This document shows positions 11,530 through 23,100 of a stretch of DNA of 64,000 nt, one piece after another. Source of the stretch: Talpa occidentalis. Its lineage: Eukaryota > Chordata > Mammalia > Eulipotyphla > Talpidae. Position 1 is the first letter of the stretch. Each line of letters opens with the position of its first letter. A program made the position numbers and the translations under genes. Below the pieces are notes generated by a model. That model ran no database searches. It saw only the letters and a list, made by a program, of their open reading frames with translations, and was not told where the DNA came from. The DNA lies in contig NW_023601212.1 of NCBI RefSeq assembly GCF_014898055.3, forward strand, positions 42,582,329 through 42,646,328. The letters are read 5' to 3'.

Positions 11530-12275
11530 TAGACTTGACTTTGGGACGATGTAATCATCTTATATAATTCTGAAATAATACTAGATTTAAAAAATCTAAT
11601 AGATTTAAAAAAAAATTGCCTCACTACACACCCATTATGGTGGCCACTATTACTAAAGAAAATAGCAAGTATTGGTGAGGAAGGGGAGAAATTACTCATT
11701 ACTAATGGGAACATAAAATGATGTAGCCATTGCAAAACAGTATGACAATTTCTCAAAAAATTACACATATAATTACCACATGATCCAGCAATTCCACCTC
11801 TGGGTATGTACCCAAAAGAAGTGAAAGCAAGGACCCAAAGAGATATTTATACATCGATGTTCATAGCAACAGTATTCACGATCACAGAAGTAGATATTAT
11901 TCTGTCTTAAAAATTGTGACAAATGCTATAATATGGATGTAGCATGAAAACATTTTGTTAAATGAAATGTTAATTATAAGAGACAAATATTATATGATTC
12001 CACTTACATGGGGTTCCTAATGAGTCAGATTCATAGAGATAGAAAATAGAATGGTGGTTCTGGGGACTGGGGGAGGGGAGAGGGAATTGGTGGTCATTGG
12101 GGACAGCTTTTCAGTTTAGGAAGATAAGAAAGTTCTGGAGATGGAGGGTGGTGATGGATGCATTACAATATGAAAATTCCTAATGCCACTGGACTGTGCA
12201 CTTAGAAATTGTAAACTGATCAATTTTATCTTGTGCTTTAAACTGTGTTTCAATAATAATATTAAGGTACTGTTG
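11530..12275 (+). mobile_element. old L1 3'-end fragment
   Basis: Diverged L1: CACACACCCATTATGGTGGCC and CCAGCAATTCCACCTCTGGG motifs, a 3' region with GTGGTGATGGATGCA and the ATTAAGG end. Distinctly older than the two L1 copies on either side. Confidence 0.7.
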
Positions 12276-12407
12276 GTTTGTTATTCTGAGATTAAAGTGA
12301 GTATGTTGTAGAAACAAGAAAATAGCAGTGCCATTGAGAATCTGGATTTTCACTGTGAGAAACAGCAGTACAGTTATGATTGGTCAGGTTAAGTAAAAGT
12401 TATGTAG

Positions 12408-13820
12408 GAATGGAGGCATCACACTCCCAGACTTCAAACTATACTACAAAGCCATAATCATCAAAACTGCATGGTATTGGAACCAGAACAGACACACAGA
12501 CCAATGGAATCAAATAGAAAATCCAGAAATAAACCCACAGATTTATGGTCAACTAATCTTTGACAAAGGAGCAAAGTCTATGTATTGGAGCAAAGAAAGT
12601 TTGTTCAATAAATGGTGCTGGGAAAACTGGGTCGCTACATGCAAAAGAATGAAGCTTGGCCACTACCTCACACCATACACAAAAATCAACTCAAAATGGA
12701 TTAAAGAACTAGACATAAGACCTTAAACCATAAAATACATAGAAGGAAATATAGGCGAAACACTACGTGATATGCGCATGAAAGACATCTTTACAGACAC
12801 ATCACCCAAAGCAGTGATAGTGAAGGCAAAGATAAATAGCTGGGACTACATCAAATTAAAGAGCTTCTGCACAGCAAAAGAGACAATAACAAAAACAAAG
12901 AGAAACCCCACCGACTGGGAGAAAATTTTTGCACACAGCACTAATGATAAAGGACTGATCACAAAAATCTGCAAAGAGCTGATGAGACTCAACAACAACA
13001 AAGAAAATAATCCAGTCAAAAAATGGGCAGAAGAGTTAAAAAGAAACTTCTCTGAAGAGGAAATGCAAATGGCCAACAGGCATATGAAAAAATGTTCAAC
13101 ATCACTTGGAATCAGGGAAATGCAAATCAAAACTACCATGAGATACCATCTTACACCAGTGAGAATGGCACTTATTAAAAAAACTAGCAACAACAAATGT
13201 TGGCGAGGATGTGGAGAAAAAGGAACTCTCCTGCACTGCTAGTGGGAGTGCAAACTGGTCCAACCACTATGGAGAGCTGTGTGGAGATTTCTGGACCTAC
13301 TAAAGATAGTGCTTCCATATGATCCAGCAATTCCACTCCTAGGTATTTACCCAAAGGACACAAAAACATTAATTTAAAAGGGCACCTGCACCCCTATGTT
13401 TATAGCAGCACTGTTTACAATAACTAAGCTTTGGAAACAACCCAAATGCCCAAAAATAGATGACTGGATCAAGAAGATGTGGTACATGTACACCATGGAA
13501 TATTACTCAGCATTCAAAAAAGATAAACACATGCAATTTGCAGCAACATGGATGGCGCTGGAAGGGATCATGCTCAGCGAAATAAGCCAGAAAGAAAAAG
13601 AAAAATACTGGATGGTCTCACTCATAGCAGGAATCTAGAAAACTTAAATAAGGGACCAGGAAAAAGAATAACTATAAGAAAGAAAATATCAAAATCAACA
13701 AACAACTATGAACAAGAGACACTCTATGGGGAGTGGGGCGTGGGGAGGTGAGGGATTGGGGTCAAAATAAGGGGATTGCAATTGTATGGGGAATATAAAA
13801 ATAAAATTTATTTTTAAAAA
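12408..13820 (+). mobile_element. 5'-truncated L1 (ORF2 C-terminal part and 3' end)
   Basis: Begins within ORF2 (TATGGTCAACTAATC region) and runs through the ORF2 C-terminus, 3' UTR and A-rich tail. Flanked by AAAAGTTATGTA direct repeats (about 12396-12407 and 13815-13828; A-tail ambiguity). The frame is broken by a TAA near 12724 and a TAG at 13240, so no protein is expected. It shares about 400 bp with the L1 at 11127-11516. Confidence 0.93.
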
Positions 13821-13828
13821 AAGTTATG

Positions 13829-14474
13829 TAATCCTGAGTATGATTTGGAAATAGCAGAATTTATTAATGATGTATTTTATTTAAAAAATATATATGGGAG
13901 GAGAGGTCCAATGAAAAGACCTAGAAACACAACTAACCTAGTAGCCATGAGCACCCTTAGAATCTTGATTGTGGCCACTAAGTACCACTTTCCTATTAAA
14001 AGAACAGGGATACCTGGGAGAAATGGAAGGCCCCAGACTTGTGGCAGGAAAGGTGTCAGAGGTTCCAGGAATATCTTTCCACATTATAAGGCAAGAAGTT
14101 ACCTCTAAGACTCCTATCAAAAGAGCTCAGGTGTCAAAGTGAAAAGACTCCCACCTGCCAAAGAAGGAATAATCAGTAATGACAAAAACTGCAATGCATT
14201 AACACAGTCCAATAGTTTAAATCCACAGGTTCATAAATATATAGGAAAAAGCTCATTATATTAAGTCCTCATTTAACAGTGACGATAAATTCTTAGAAAT
14301 CATGACTTTAAAAGCAACATATAATCAATGCAGGTTCTCAAATAACATAGTTTCCATCATCCAGGATTGTTTTCTGATCATTAACCTTAAAAAATGATGC
14401 TAATCAAGGACTTTTTGTATTTCTATTTGAAGGGTATTAAGGAGCCCAGAAATGATTTTGAAAACTAAGAAAGG
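13829..14474. other. no gene found
   Basis: AT-rich sequence without recognised coding or repeat features. Confidence 0.55.
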
Positions 14475-14487
14475 AAAAGAATCAAGC

Positions 14488-14767
14488 CTGGGGGCCTCCC
14501 GGGTGGCACAAGGGGTTAAGACACAATCTATGAAGCTATCTATCCGCAGCCTCTGCAGCGCAGAGTTCGATCCCTGGCCAACCAAGGAACAACCCACATG
14601 GCACAGCAGACTTCTCCTGACTCGCCTGCTGCTCCCCTCAGCAGTGTACTTCGGTCAATCTGCCTGTTCTGTTTCCTGCTCTGTCTCTGGTGAATCCTCT
14701 CACCCCCCACACCTCTGGCTTGTACCCTAGCTCTTGTATGCATAAATAAATAAATCTTACCCCAAAA
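14488..14767 (+). repeat. tRNA-derived SINE copy 4
   Basis: Full-length copy flanked by AAAAGAATCAAGC (14475-14487 and 14768-14780), a 13-bp target-site duplication. Tail AAATAAATAAATCTTACCCC then A-run. Confidence 0.94.
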
Positions 14768-14780
14768 AAAAGAATCAAGC

Positions 14781-15929
14781 ATGGGAAAGGTCAAGGTCAG
14801 AGTTAATAATATTTATTTTGGTAGCAGTAGTGTTTATGATAATAATAATAAACACTGCTATGTACAGGACTCTGAGTTGATTTTATGTGTCTATGTGGGT
14901 TTTTTAATTGTCTTATTTTTATCTCACCTTTCCCATGTAATTGTACCACTGGATAACCAAATGATAGATCAGAGTATGTTATTCAGCTTATAAATGAAGA
15001 AAGAATATTATTCCAGTATCACTGTTGTGAATGCTAATGAATTGTTAGATCTAGGCAATAATCATCAATGGCAGATAACATTGCAGAAGAAAGACAGTAG
15101 GTGGAGGTTATAGAAGAAACAAGATGGCCTATGAGTTAACACATGTCAGTAGTTCGTGGATACACATGTGGGTTCATTATACAGCTCTCTTTACTTTTGA
15201 TTATGTTTGAAAATTCCTATTTAGAAAAAAATGTTTAAAGCCCTTTGCCCTTTGTTTTGTGCCATCTTCCTGAAGCAGAGTTATGACAGCTAGGAGCCTG
15301 TAGGTGCTCAGTAAATATTGCTCAGGAGTGCCAACATCTGGCCAACATCTTACCCCACACTCATTCTTGGCCTCTAGCATACCGCCAAGGGCTGAGCTCA
15401 CGATTTCAATACAATTTCCAGTGTCCTCAGTTACAAAATTCCCTCCTCTTCACTTACAGGACCAGGTGTCTGAGAGATTAAATCTCACCTCTACTTTTCC
15501 AGGAAGGTGCAATAGAAGTCAACTTCTGCCCCCCAGGGACATAGAATAGCCCCTGATAGAGGCTGTGAGGTCAGTGGTTCACACCACATACTTGCTTTTC
15601 CCCTTGGGGACATGGGTCCAACCAATTAATTTTTAAAGCCAGCCTGCCCTGGCTTTAACAATTTGGTCACAGTTTCAATCTGGCTCAAGGCCAAGCCCTA
15701 AGGCTCAGCTGGCTGCTGGGGGGCCAGAGCCAACAGGAAAGCCTTGGCTTGGACAAATGCCTTCGATGCAGAAAAAACATATAATCATGAATCTGAACTC
15801 ATCCAAGATGTGGGAGTTTAACCATAATAGATTATCCTTTGAGCTGAACTTCTGCTGGGAAGGCTGGGCAGGTGGATGGGTTGGCAGAAAGGACTCCCTA
15901 CTCATCAAATGCCTCCCACATGCTAGCAC
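14781..15929. other. no gene found
   Basis: A short (AAT)n near 14840 and a GTGCTCAGTAAATATTG phrase (old MIR/L2 end) at about 15303. Otherwise unique. Confidence 0.55.
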
Positions 15930-16080
15930 AATCTTAAACTCTTTACAGCATCATCTTGTTTAATTCTCATATTAACCCATGAGGTTGGCACTGTTCTCCC
16001 ATTTTAGAGGTAACAAAATGAGGACTAGAGATTCAGTCACTTGCTGCAACTAGTAAGAAGCAGAGTGAGAATTTGAATCT
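15930..16080 (-). repeat. MIR, antisense
   Basis: TCATATTAACCCATGAGGTTG and CCCATTTTAGAGGTAACAAAA with the later GTCACTTGCTGCAACTAG region are MIR-like. Confidence 0.6.
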
Positions 16081-16084
16081 ATGC

Positions 16085-16250
16085 AAAAGGTCACATAAAT
16101 CCAGACAAAATGAAATCACTACCCTCAGACATATCTGCAACCCCATGTTCATTGCAGCATTATTTACAATAACCAAGCATGAAGACCTAAGAATCCCTCT
16201 ATGAATGAAAGGATAAAGAAAATGTGATGTGTGTGTGTTTGCATATACAT

Positions 16251-16284
<34 letters not shown>

Positions 16285-17145
16285 AATTTATGGGAAGCCC
16301 ATAAATTTCCAGTTTTTAAATCAGTTCTGAGCAAGTAGCTATAGGTAACACTGTGTTGTGTACTTGAAAGTTCCTAAGAAAGTAGATCTTAAATTTCTCA
16401 CTATCAAAAAAAAGAAAAAGAGGTAGCTATGTGAGGTGATAGATATTAACTACCTTATTGTGGTAAACATTTTGTAATATATACCTATATCAAATCATCA
16501 CATTGCACACCTTAAATTTACACAATGCTATATGTCAAATATTATCTCAAGAAAGTTGGAGAGGGATGTATCCACACAGTAACTATTTTCAGCTTTGCAT
16601 GCCAGATGGGTTCCATCACAATGATTCAAATCTGCCTTTATAGCATGAAAACAGTCATAGACAATATGTAAACAATATGTAAACAATACGTAAACAGATG
16701 ACGTATTCCAATACGTTTCATCTACATCAGTAATTTATGGTATATCCATATAGTGGAGTATTAGTCAGCCATAAAAAGGAATAATTTGTGATAAAAAGCA
16801 CTTATTCATGCTACAACATGAATGAACTTCAAGAACATTATGTGCAGTGGGAAAAAGTCCTGTCACAAACGTTCACATATTGCATAATTCCATTTATGCG
16901 GAATGTCTAGAACAGGCAAATCCATAGAGACAGAAAACAGTGTTAGTTTCCAGGAGCTGGCAGAGAGTAGAAAGTGACAAATTAATAGATACAGGGCTTT
17001 ATTTCTGGATGAAAGAAATGTTCTGTAGCTAGACAGAGGTTGTTGCATAATAGTGTGAATGTATTAAATGTTAAAAAAATACTCAGTTTTAAATGGGTCA
17101 CTTTATGTTAGGTGAATTTCACCTCCAATAAAATTGTTGCAGAAA
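16085..17145 (+). mobile_element. old L1 fragments with a (GT)n expansion
   Basis: Diverged L1 ORF2 end and 3' UTR pieces (CATTGCAGCATTATTTACAATA at the left; GTATATCCATATAGTGGAG and AACATGAATGAACTTC later; ending near GTGAATTTCACCTCCAAT). A (GT)n tract and three FOX-like sites lie inside. Confidence 0.65.
16251..16282. repeat. (GT)n microsatellite
   Basis: About 16 uninterrupted GT units. Confidence 0.95.
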
Positions 17146-17149
17146 GAGA

Positions 17150-18589
17150 TAGTTGGTCGCAGTCTCTAATTTGCCAATTTCTGCTTTAAAACATCTCAAC
17201 AAAATCTAAAACTGAATAATTAAATGCAGGTGCATAGAATCTTAGCCCAGAACTCTGTATACACCAGTGTTGATTATTATTACTAGGATTTTCATTATTA
17301 TTATCATTACTTCTACCAAAGTGAATACTATTAACTCTGATCTTGACCCCAAATGCCAGGTTCATTTCCTCTGGCCTCCGGCCTTTATCCCAACCTCCTT
17401 TCCAATCCAGGGCCCAAGGCTCTGTCTGCCCGTGCCAGTGTTACCTCCAGTGGTGCTGACCCAGACCTTGGTCAGCGGCTATTCTCACAAGACCCCCTGG
17501 TCTGCAATCTGGAGGGGCCTTGACCAACCCCCTGACAGGTGGGCCTCATGAGGTAGATAGGAAGTGGAAAGTTGTGGGAGGATGATTCATCATGGGAATC
17601 CCAACCTTTCTGCTGCCTGCCAGTCCAGCCCAGACCGGGTGCCCTGGTGTATGAGTACTTGTGTGTGTGTGTGTGTGTGTGTGTGTCAAAGCCTGAGCCC
17701 AAACTGATCCCACAACCTCACATGAATTCAGCAGTCCCTTCCTGCCACCCGCTTGGTCCCTGACCTATATGGACAGGTCTAGGTCAAAGGGAGCAACCCC
17801 AGGCTAGAGAGCCAGGATGGGGAAAGAGGAAAGCCAGGGGGTAAGTAGGAAAGCTTCCTAGAGGAAGGTCACAAATCCCCAGAAGATCACAAATCCCAGA
17901 AAAGTAAATGCAATTGGCCATGATATGTTTCTGATTCAAACACGACCAAACTTCTACCACTAACTCCATGCTTTTAGAAGGAATCAAACCTGCCTTTGCA
18001 GCTGACCCGTGAATTCCTAGGCATGAAGTCTTTCTGTAGACAGTCTGCAAAAACTTCTCCATTATTAAGTGAAATAATTATTCTGACCCTGACCCAGCTA
18101 CAGAATAACAGAAATGTGCAGTGAGCTTGGAACCCGCCCCAGGTTATAGATATGTGATCTTGGGCAAATTTATTTAACCTCTCTGAACTCACCCTCCTGC
18201 TAGGTAAAATGGGCATAATAAAAGCAAATAAAAAAAATTTTAAAGCTAAATCAAAAGCATTCCCACAGCCATAGACAGTGGGAGAATCAGAGGGACAAAC
18301 ACAGGGTTTGTGATACTGAATCAAGATTATTCCCAGACCAGCTGAACATTAAATGGGAATCTCACATGACAGTCACTCTTCAGCATCCTTGGGACTCCCC
18401 ACAAATTGGATACAGGGCCAGGACAAGGGTAAAGTGAGTGAGGCACAAAGACAGCATGAGAATTCCTGATTTTTCCTTCTGCCTCTTGCTCCAATATACC
18501 TTAGCATAGCTCTGTTCCCAATCCTGCCTTTATCTCAAATGATGTGTTAACCACTTCATTAAAATATTATTTATCTTACTCATACCATT
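17150..18589. other. no gene found
   Basis: Unique sequence with an (ATT)n patch at 17272-17310, the (GT)n at 17660 and a MIR-like piece at about 18140-18215. No coding features. Confidence 0.55.
17660..17686. repeat. (GT)n microsatellite
   Basis: About 13 GT units in unique sequence upstream of PGLYRP2. Confidence 0.95.
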
Positions 18590-18890
18590 TGCAGCAACAT
18601 GAATGGAGCTGGAAGGGATTATGCTAATGAAATAAGTCAGAAAGAAAAAGAAAAATATCAGATAAAGGGTTAGGAAAAAGACAAAACTTGCAGGCAAACC
18701 ATAGATCTGAGGCATACAGCAGGGAAGGGAGGAGAACAGTCAAAACAGGGGAGGGAAGAGCGTAGGGACTATGCTGACTGTTCATAGGTGATGTGGTCGT
18801 GGGAGAATTATGGGGACTACACCTGAGGAGCGAAATCAAATATTGTATAAAAATGAACAATGTAAGAAAATTTTAAAAATTTTAAATGAA
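18590..18890 (+). mobile_element. L1 3'-end fragment
   Basis: Matches the end of ORF2 and the 3' UTR of the younger L1 copies (GCAGCAACATGAATGGAGC, GAAATAAGTCAGAAAGAAAA), diverged, ending in an A-rich tail. Confidence 0.75.
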
Positions 18891-20124
18891 AGGAAAAAAA
18901 GGTGGAAAAGGAAGTAAAAACTACTATTTATCTTGATGAGTTTTTCAATGTCACCTTAAATTTTGCACTGCAGATGGTTGCCTCCTTATCCACAACCCAC
19001 ACCCAAATGGATCTACCAGACACAGCCTGGACCCAAATCCTGGAAACTGGAACATAGAGGATATTTCCTCAAAATCCTAGTGGGAGTGGTCTCTATTCAC
19101 TCCCTGAGCCTCCACTGTGCCCCCAGCTCAGATATCTGAGCGACTGTCGCCCCACCTCTTCCAACTTAAATACCCCCTGGGAAATCCCAGGCCTGGCTCA
19201 GTGTGGGCATTCCCAGCCCCACCCAGGATCCACCCTGTGTCAAAGACTCTGGTGGGTTCCCTGAAAAACCCCCTGGGCTGGTTTCACGGTGGAAGGTCCA
19301 CAATGAAGCAATTTACACAACAGCCCCAGCCATGTAGAGTCCATCCCACCTGATGCTGGAATAAAAGGAAGGCCAGCTTACTTATGCACTTGGCCACAAG
19401 CACCAGGGGAAGAGGAAGGACCCCTCGCTATCAACCCAGTTGAGCCCAGAAACCAACTCCTGGGACAAAAGCCAGGATCCTGAAAACCCTGATCTCAGCA
19501 ACCTCTGGTGGCTTGAGGTCAAGAGTCGGTACTGGATCAGAGGTGACATCTCTAGGTTTCCATGGGCTCAAAGTAGGACTCAGCGAAAATAATCCTTGGC
19601 CCTTGCACCCATCCTCTGCCTGGGTCTGAAATATTGGCTCCAGAGCAGGCAAGGGTCAGTGTGAACCTCAGGTCTCTCCTTGCTCCTTTTCCCTAGCACA
19701 GCCCGTCTTACCAGTCAGGTGGGCTCCTAAGAGTCCTCTAGTGGCCAGCAAGCAACAGTAACAGAATGATTTCCATCAGAAGGAAGTAGGATTTACTGAA
19801 TTGGTTTCAGTCTCTCTTGAGAATAGGAAGACTTTCCTGGACGCTCAACTGCCTGGCCAGGGAACAGCTTGGCTTACTGACCCTTGATCTCAGCCTGAGA
19901 GTGCCAGGTTAGGATGGAATAGCTCCTGAGGCCCAGCTGATCTTTTCTCCATACCTCCCGCCCACAGTTCTGCAACAGGCAGACGGGCAGACGGGTCATT
20001 CACCACTGGACTTTTGACAGTTGTGAAAGGTACTGCTTAGTTCTCCATGACTGTCTCCTCCCAATTCTGTCAAGGTATCTGCTGAAGTTAATGGGATAAG
20101 TCCCCCTGAAGTTGGAACCCCACA
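18891..20124. other. upstream region of PGLYRP2
   Basis: Mostly unique, moderate G+C sequence, low in repeats, so the most likely place for PGLYRP2 regulatory sequence. Contains the ATAAAAGG element listed separately. Confidence 0.5.
19361..19368 (+). promoter_or_regulatory. candidate TATA box upstream of PGLYRP2
   Basis: ATAAAAGG lies in a GC-moderate, repeat-poor stretch (19090-19420) about 760 bp before the PGLYRP2 start codon. It would place a start near 19,390. No donor site linking it to exon 1 was convincingly found, so it may be an unused match. Closer to the gene, GTTAAT at about 20088 resembles an HNF1 half-site, which would suit a liver gene, but this is weak evidence. Confidence 0.2.
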
Positions 20125-23100
20125 ATGGTTGTGCAAGGTGTCCTCTGGATCATGTTCGGATTGTTGCTGTGGCTGGAGCCAGGGACAGGTGAGTCAGAAG
20201 GTAGAGGCCTGGGCAATCCAGGGTTTAAGGGAAGGAAATGGGAGTCAAGGCTTAAAAATCATGAAGGCTTCCTGGAAGAGGGGACATCACTCTAGGGCAG
20301 GAAGACAGAGGAGAATTTCACTGGGTGAAGAGCAGGAAACGGTATTTTAAGCAGAGAGAATAATGTGACAGAGGTATCACAATGTGAACTGTCCGCAGAA
20401 AAACCTAGATTGTAGACAACGAAGTATAAAGATTAAGACTTCCTTGTTTCAAATCCTGCCTCTACCACTTACTAGCTATATGATCTTAAGCAGATAATGT
20501 AACCTTTCTGTGTTCAGAGAGTCATTGTGACGGTTAAATGAATTTAGTTATATAAGTCACCTAGAATGGTGCCTGGCATGCAGCAAATGTTTAATAAATA
20601 TTAGCTATTAATCAACAACCCATGTCCAGGGCCTCCCCGGTGGCGCAGCAGTTGAGCGCTGGGCTGCAAAGCTGCATACAGCCTCTACAGCGCCAGTTCG
20701 ATCCCCGGCCGGCCAGCGAGTGTCCCACATGGTGCGCAGACCTCGCCTGCTGTGCCCGCTGCTCCCCTCAGCAATGTTCTTCATCAGTCTCTCTGTTCTG
20801 CTCCCTGCTCCGGCTCTGGTGAATTCTCTCACCCTCCCGTGCTTCTGACTGTACCCAGTGCTTGTATAAATGAATAAATAAATCTTTAAAAAAAAAAAAA
20901 AAAACTATGTCCAGCTCGGAGCTCAGCCATTGACATTTCCCCATGAGGCCAGGCTCACCCTCTTCTGGCATCCTTTGAGACACCTTTCTCTCTAAAATCC
21001 CCCAAATGCCAATCCATCGTGAAAAACTGTCCCTTTTTCCCTCAAAGTAGCTGGAGGACCTGCCACTTTTTGCCATCACATTGCCCCCACCCTGGCCTTC
21101 AATCACCCTCATTGTAAACCGGCACAAGTTTTCTCTTCCTCTACTCTAGGTCCCCAAAAATCTGTTCACCACATGGGAGCCAAAAAAGCAATCTTAGAAT
21201 ACCAGGGTGGCCAGTCTCTCTCTCTCTTCTGCTCATGAACCTACTGTGACTCCCCAGGGCTCAAAGATAGTCTGAGTTCCTTAACCTATTGTCTGTACCT
21301 CAGTTTCCTCATCTACACAGAATGGTGTTAGGGATCACAGGGTTGTCAGATGGAGAGCTGGCTGCACTGAGAAGATATGGAAGATCAGGAATCAAGGGTG
21401 TTGGGTTGCTGGGCTAACATCATCCCTCCTTTTGCAGCATCCCTGCCCCTGCTCATGGACTCCGTCATCCAGGTCCTGGATACACTTGAACAGAAGGCAC
21501 CAGCCACTGAGGCCAGCCACAGTGCCTCTGTGTGGCTGCAGTCAACCCAGAATTCAGGCCCCCACAAGCCCCTCTATCACTTTCTGCTGGAGGCGTGGCC
21601 TCTCAAGCCCGTAAAGCTGGATCCCCTTCTACCGAGCCCAGAGCTTGGAGATCTGGCCAAGAAGGTGTCCCAGCATGGTGTGTGGGGTGGGCAGGAATAT
21701 GGGGTGGTGTTGGCACCGGATGGCTCATCCGTAGCTGTGGAGCCTCTTCTGGTGGGACTGGTGGCTGGGCTGCAGGGGCATAGGTTAGTAAATTTGCCTA
21801 TGGACAGCACAGCCACCCCTCTAGATGCCAGAGCCTCCCACCCAGATACTAGAATCATGGTTCCTCATGTAAGAACCACCTCCCCAGGACTCAAGCATGC
21901 CTCTCCAGATGTCACCTCTCCAGATGTCACCTCTCCAGAAGTCCACATTTCCATGTCAGATGCCACAACCAAGCCCCCAACTACTGTGGATAGCCTCCTG
22001 GTGGTCACCCTGGCCGGAGCCCTAGGCCTGACCTTCCTCCAGGGCCCCAAGACGCAGAGCCATCCAGGCCTGGGAACTGATGGATGCTGGGACAAGCTCT
22101 CTGCCCCCCAGAACTTCACACTCCTAGACCCTGAGGCATCACTGCTTACCATGGCCTTCCTCAATGGTGCCCTGGATGGGGTCATCCTTGGAGACTACCT
22201 GAGCCGGACCCCTGAGCCCAGGCCACCCCTCAGCCACCTGCTGAGAAAGTACTATGGAAGGGGGTTGACCAGAGACCCAGGGCTTCGAAGCAACTTCCGA
22301 CGGCACAATGGAGTAGCTCTCATTTCAACACCCACCCTGACTCAACAGGTTTGGGGGGCCCTCATCCTGCTACAGAGACTGGAGTCAGGCTACTCTCAGC
22401 TGCAGGGCATGAGCCAAGGACAACTAGCAAAGATAGCCACCCATGCAAGCAAGGAGTTCACTGAAGCCTTCTTGGGTAAGAAGGGCCCCGAACCCCTGTT
22501 ATCCTAACTCTCACAGATACATACATTCTTATCACCAGGTGGTCAAAAAGGACCCAGTACTGAGGGATTCCAGAGGGAGCAATAAGGGCTCTGACTGGGT
22601 GCAGTAGGGCATCTGCACAGGTCAGAAAATGCTAGATTTGGGTCTTTAGAATGAATAAGGGTTCGTCCAATTTAAAAAAAAAAAAAAAAGAAAAAGTGAA
22701 TATACCAGGAGGTAGGCTCAGTACACGTAAAGGTTGGAATTGAAGATTAGCCAATTACAGCTGTGCATCTTTGGGTGAGTAACTTCACTTCTCTGAACCT
22801 TTCTTCAGTTGAAACTGGGAAGAATCACTGGTATCTCTTAGATTTGCTGGATAGTTTTTAAAAGATGACGCACGTAAAGTAAATAGCATACAGTTGGAGA
22901 TGTCCTTAGTTCTCACAGCAGGGTCAGCTGGATCCCGTGTTGTTAAGGGCCTTGAACTCTGAGCTAAAATACGTGGGGTTTATCCTGAGAGTGATAGAGG
23001 ATATTCCAACAGGAACGGGGTGCTGTTAAATTTATTTAAGTGGCATCCCAATGGAGATGTGTGCTGTGAGACTGATCTATACCTAAATCTGGGAGGAGGG

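Noticed and set aside
12772..13242. 156-codon frame as a host gene
   Set aside because: It is the C-terminal part of L1 ORF2 in a truncated copy with a stop at each end.
1..20124. coding exons of a CYP4F-type neighbour, expected nearby in other mammals
   Set aside because: No P450 heme-binding or other recognisable exon was found on either strand.
21377..21437. ATG at 21377 as the PGLYRP2 start
   Set aside because: It lies in intron 1; the acceptor ending at 21437 and the signal peptide exon at 20125 give the expected N-terminus with correct phase.
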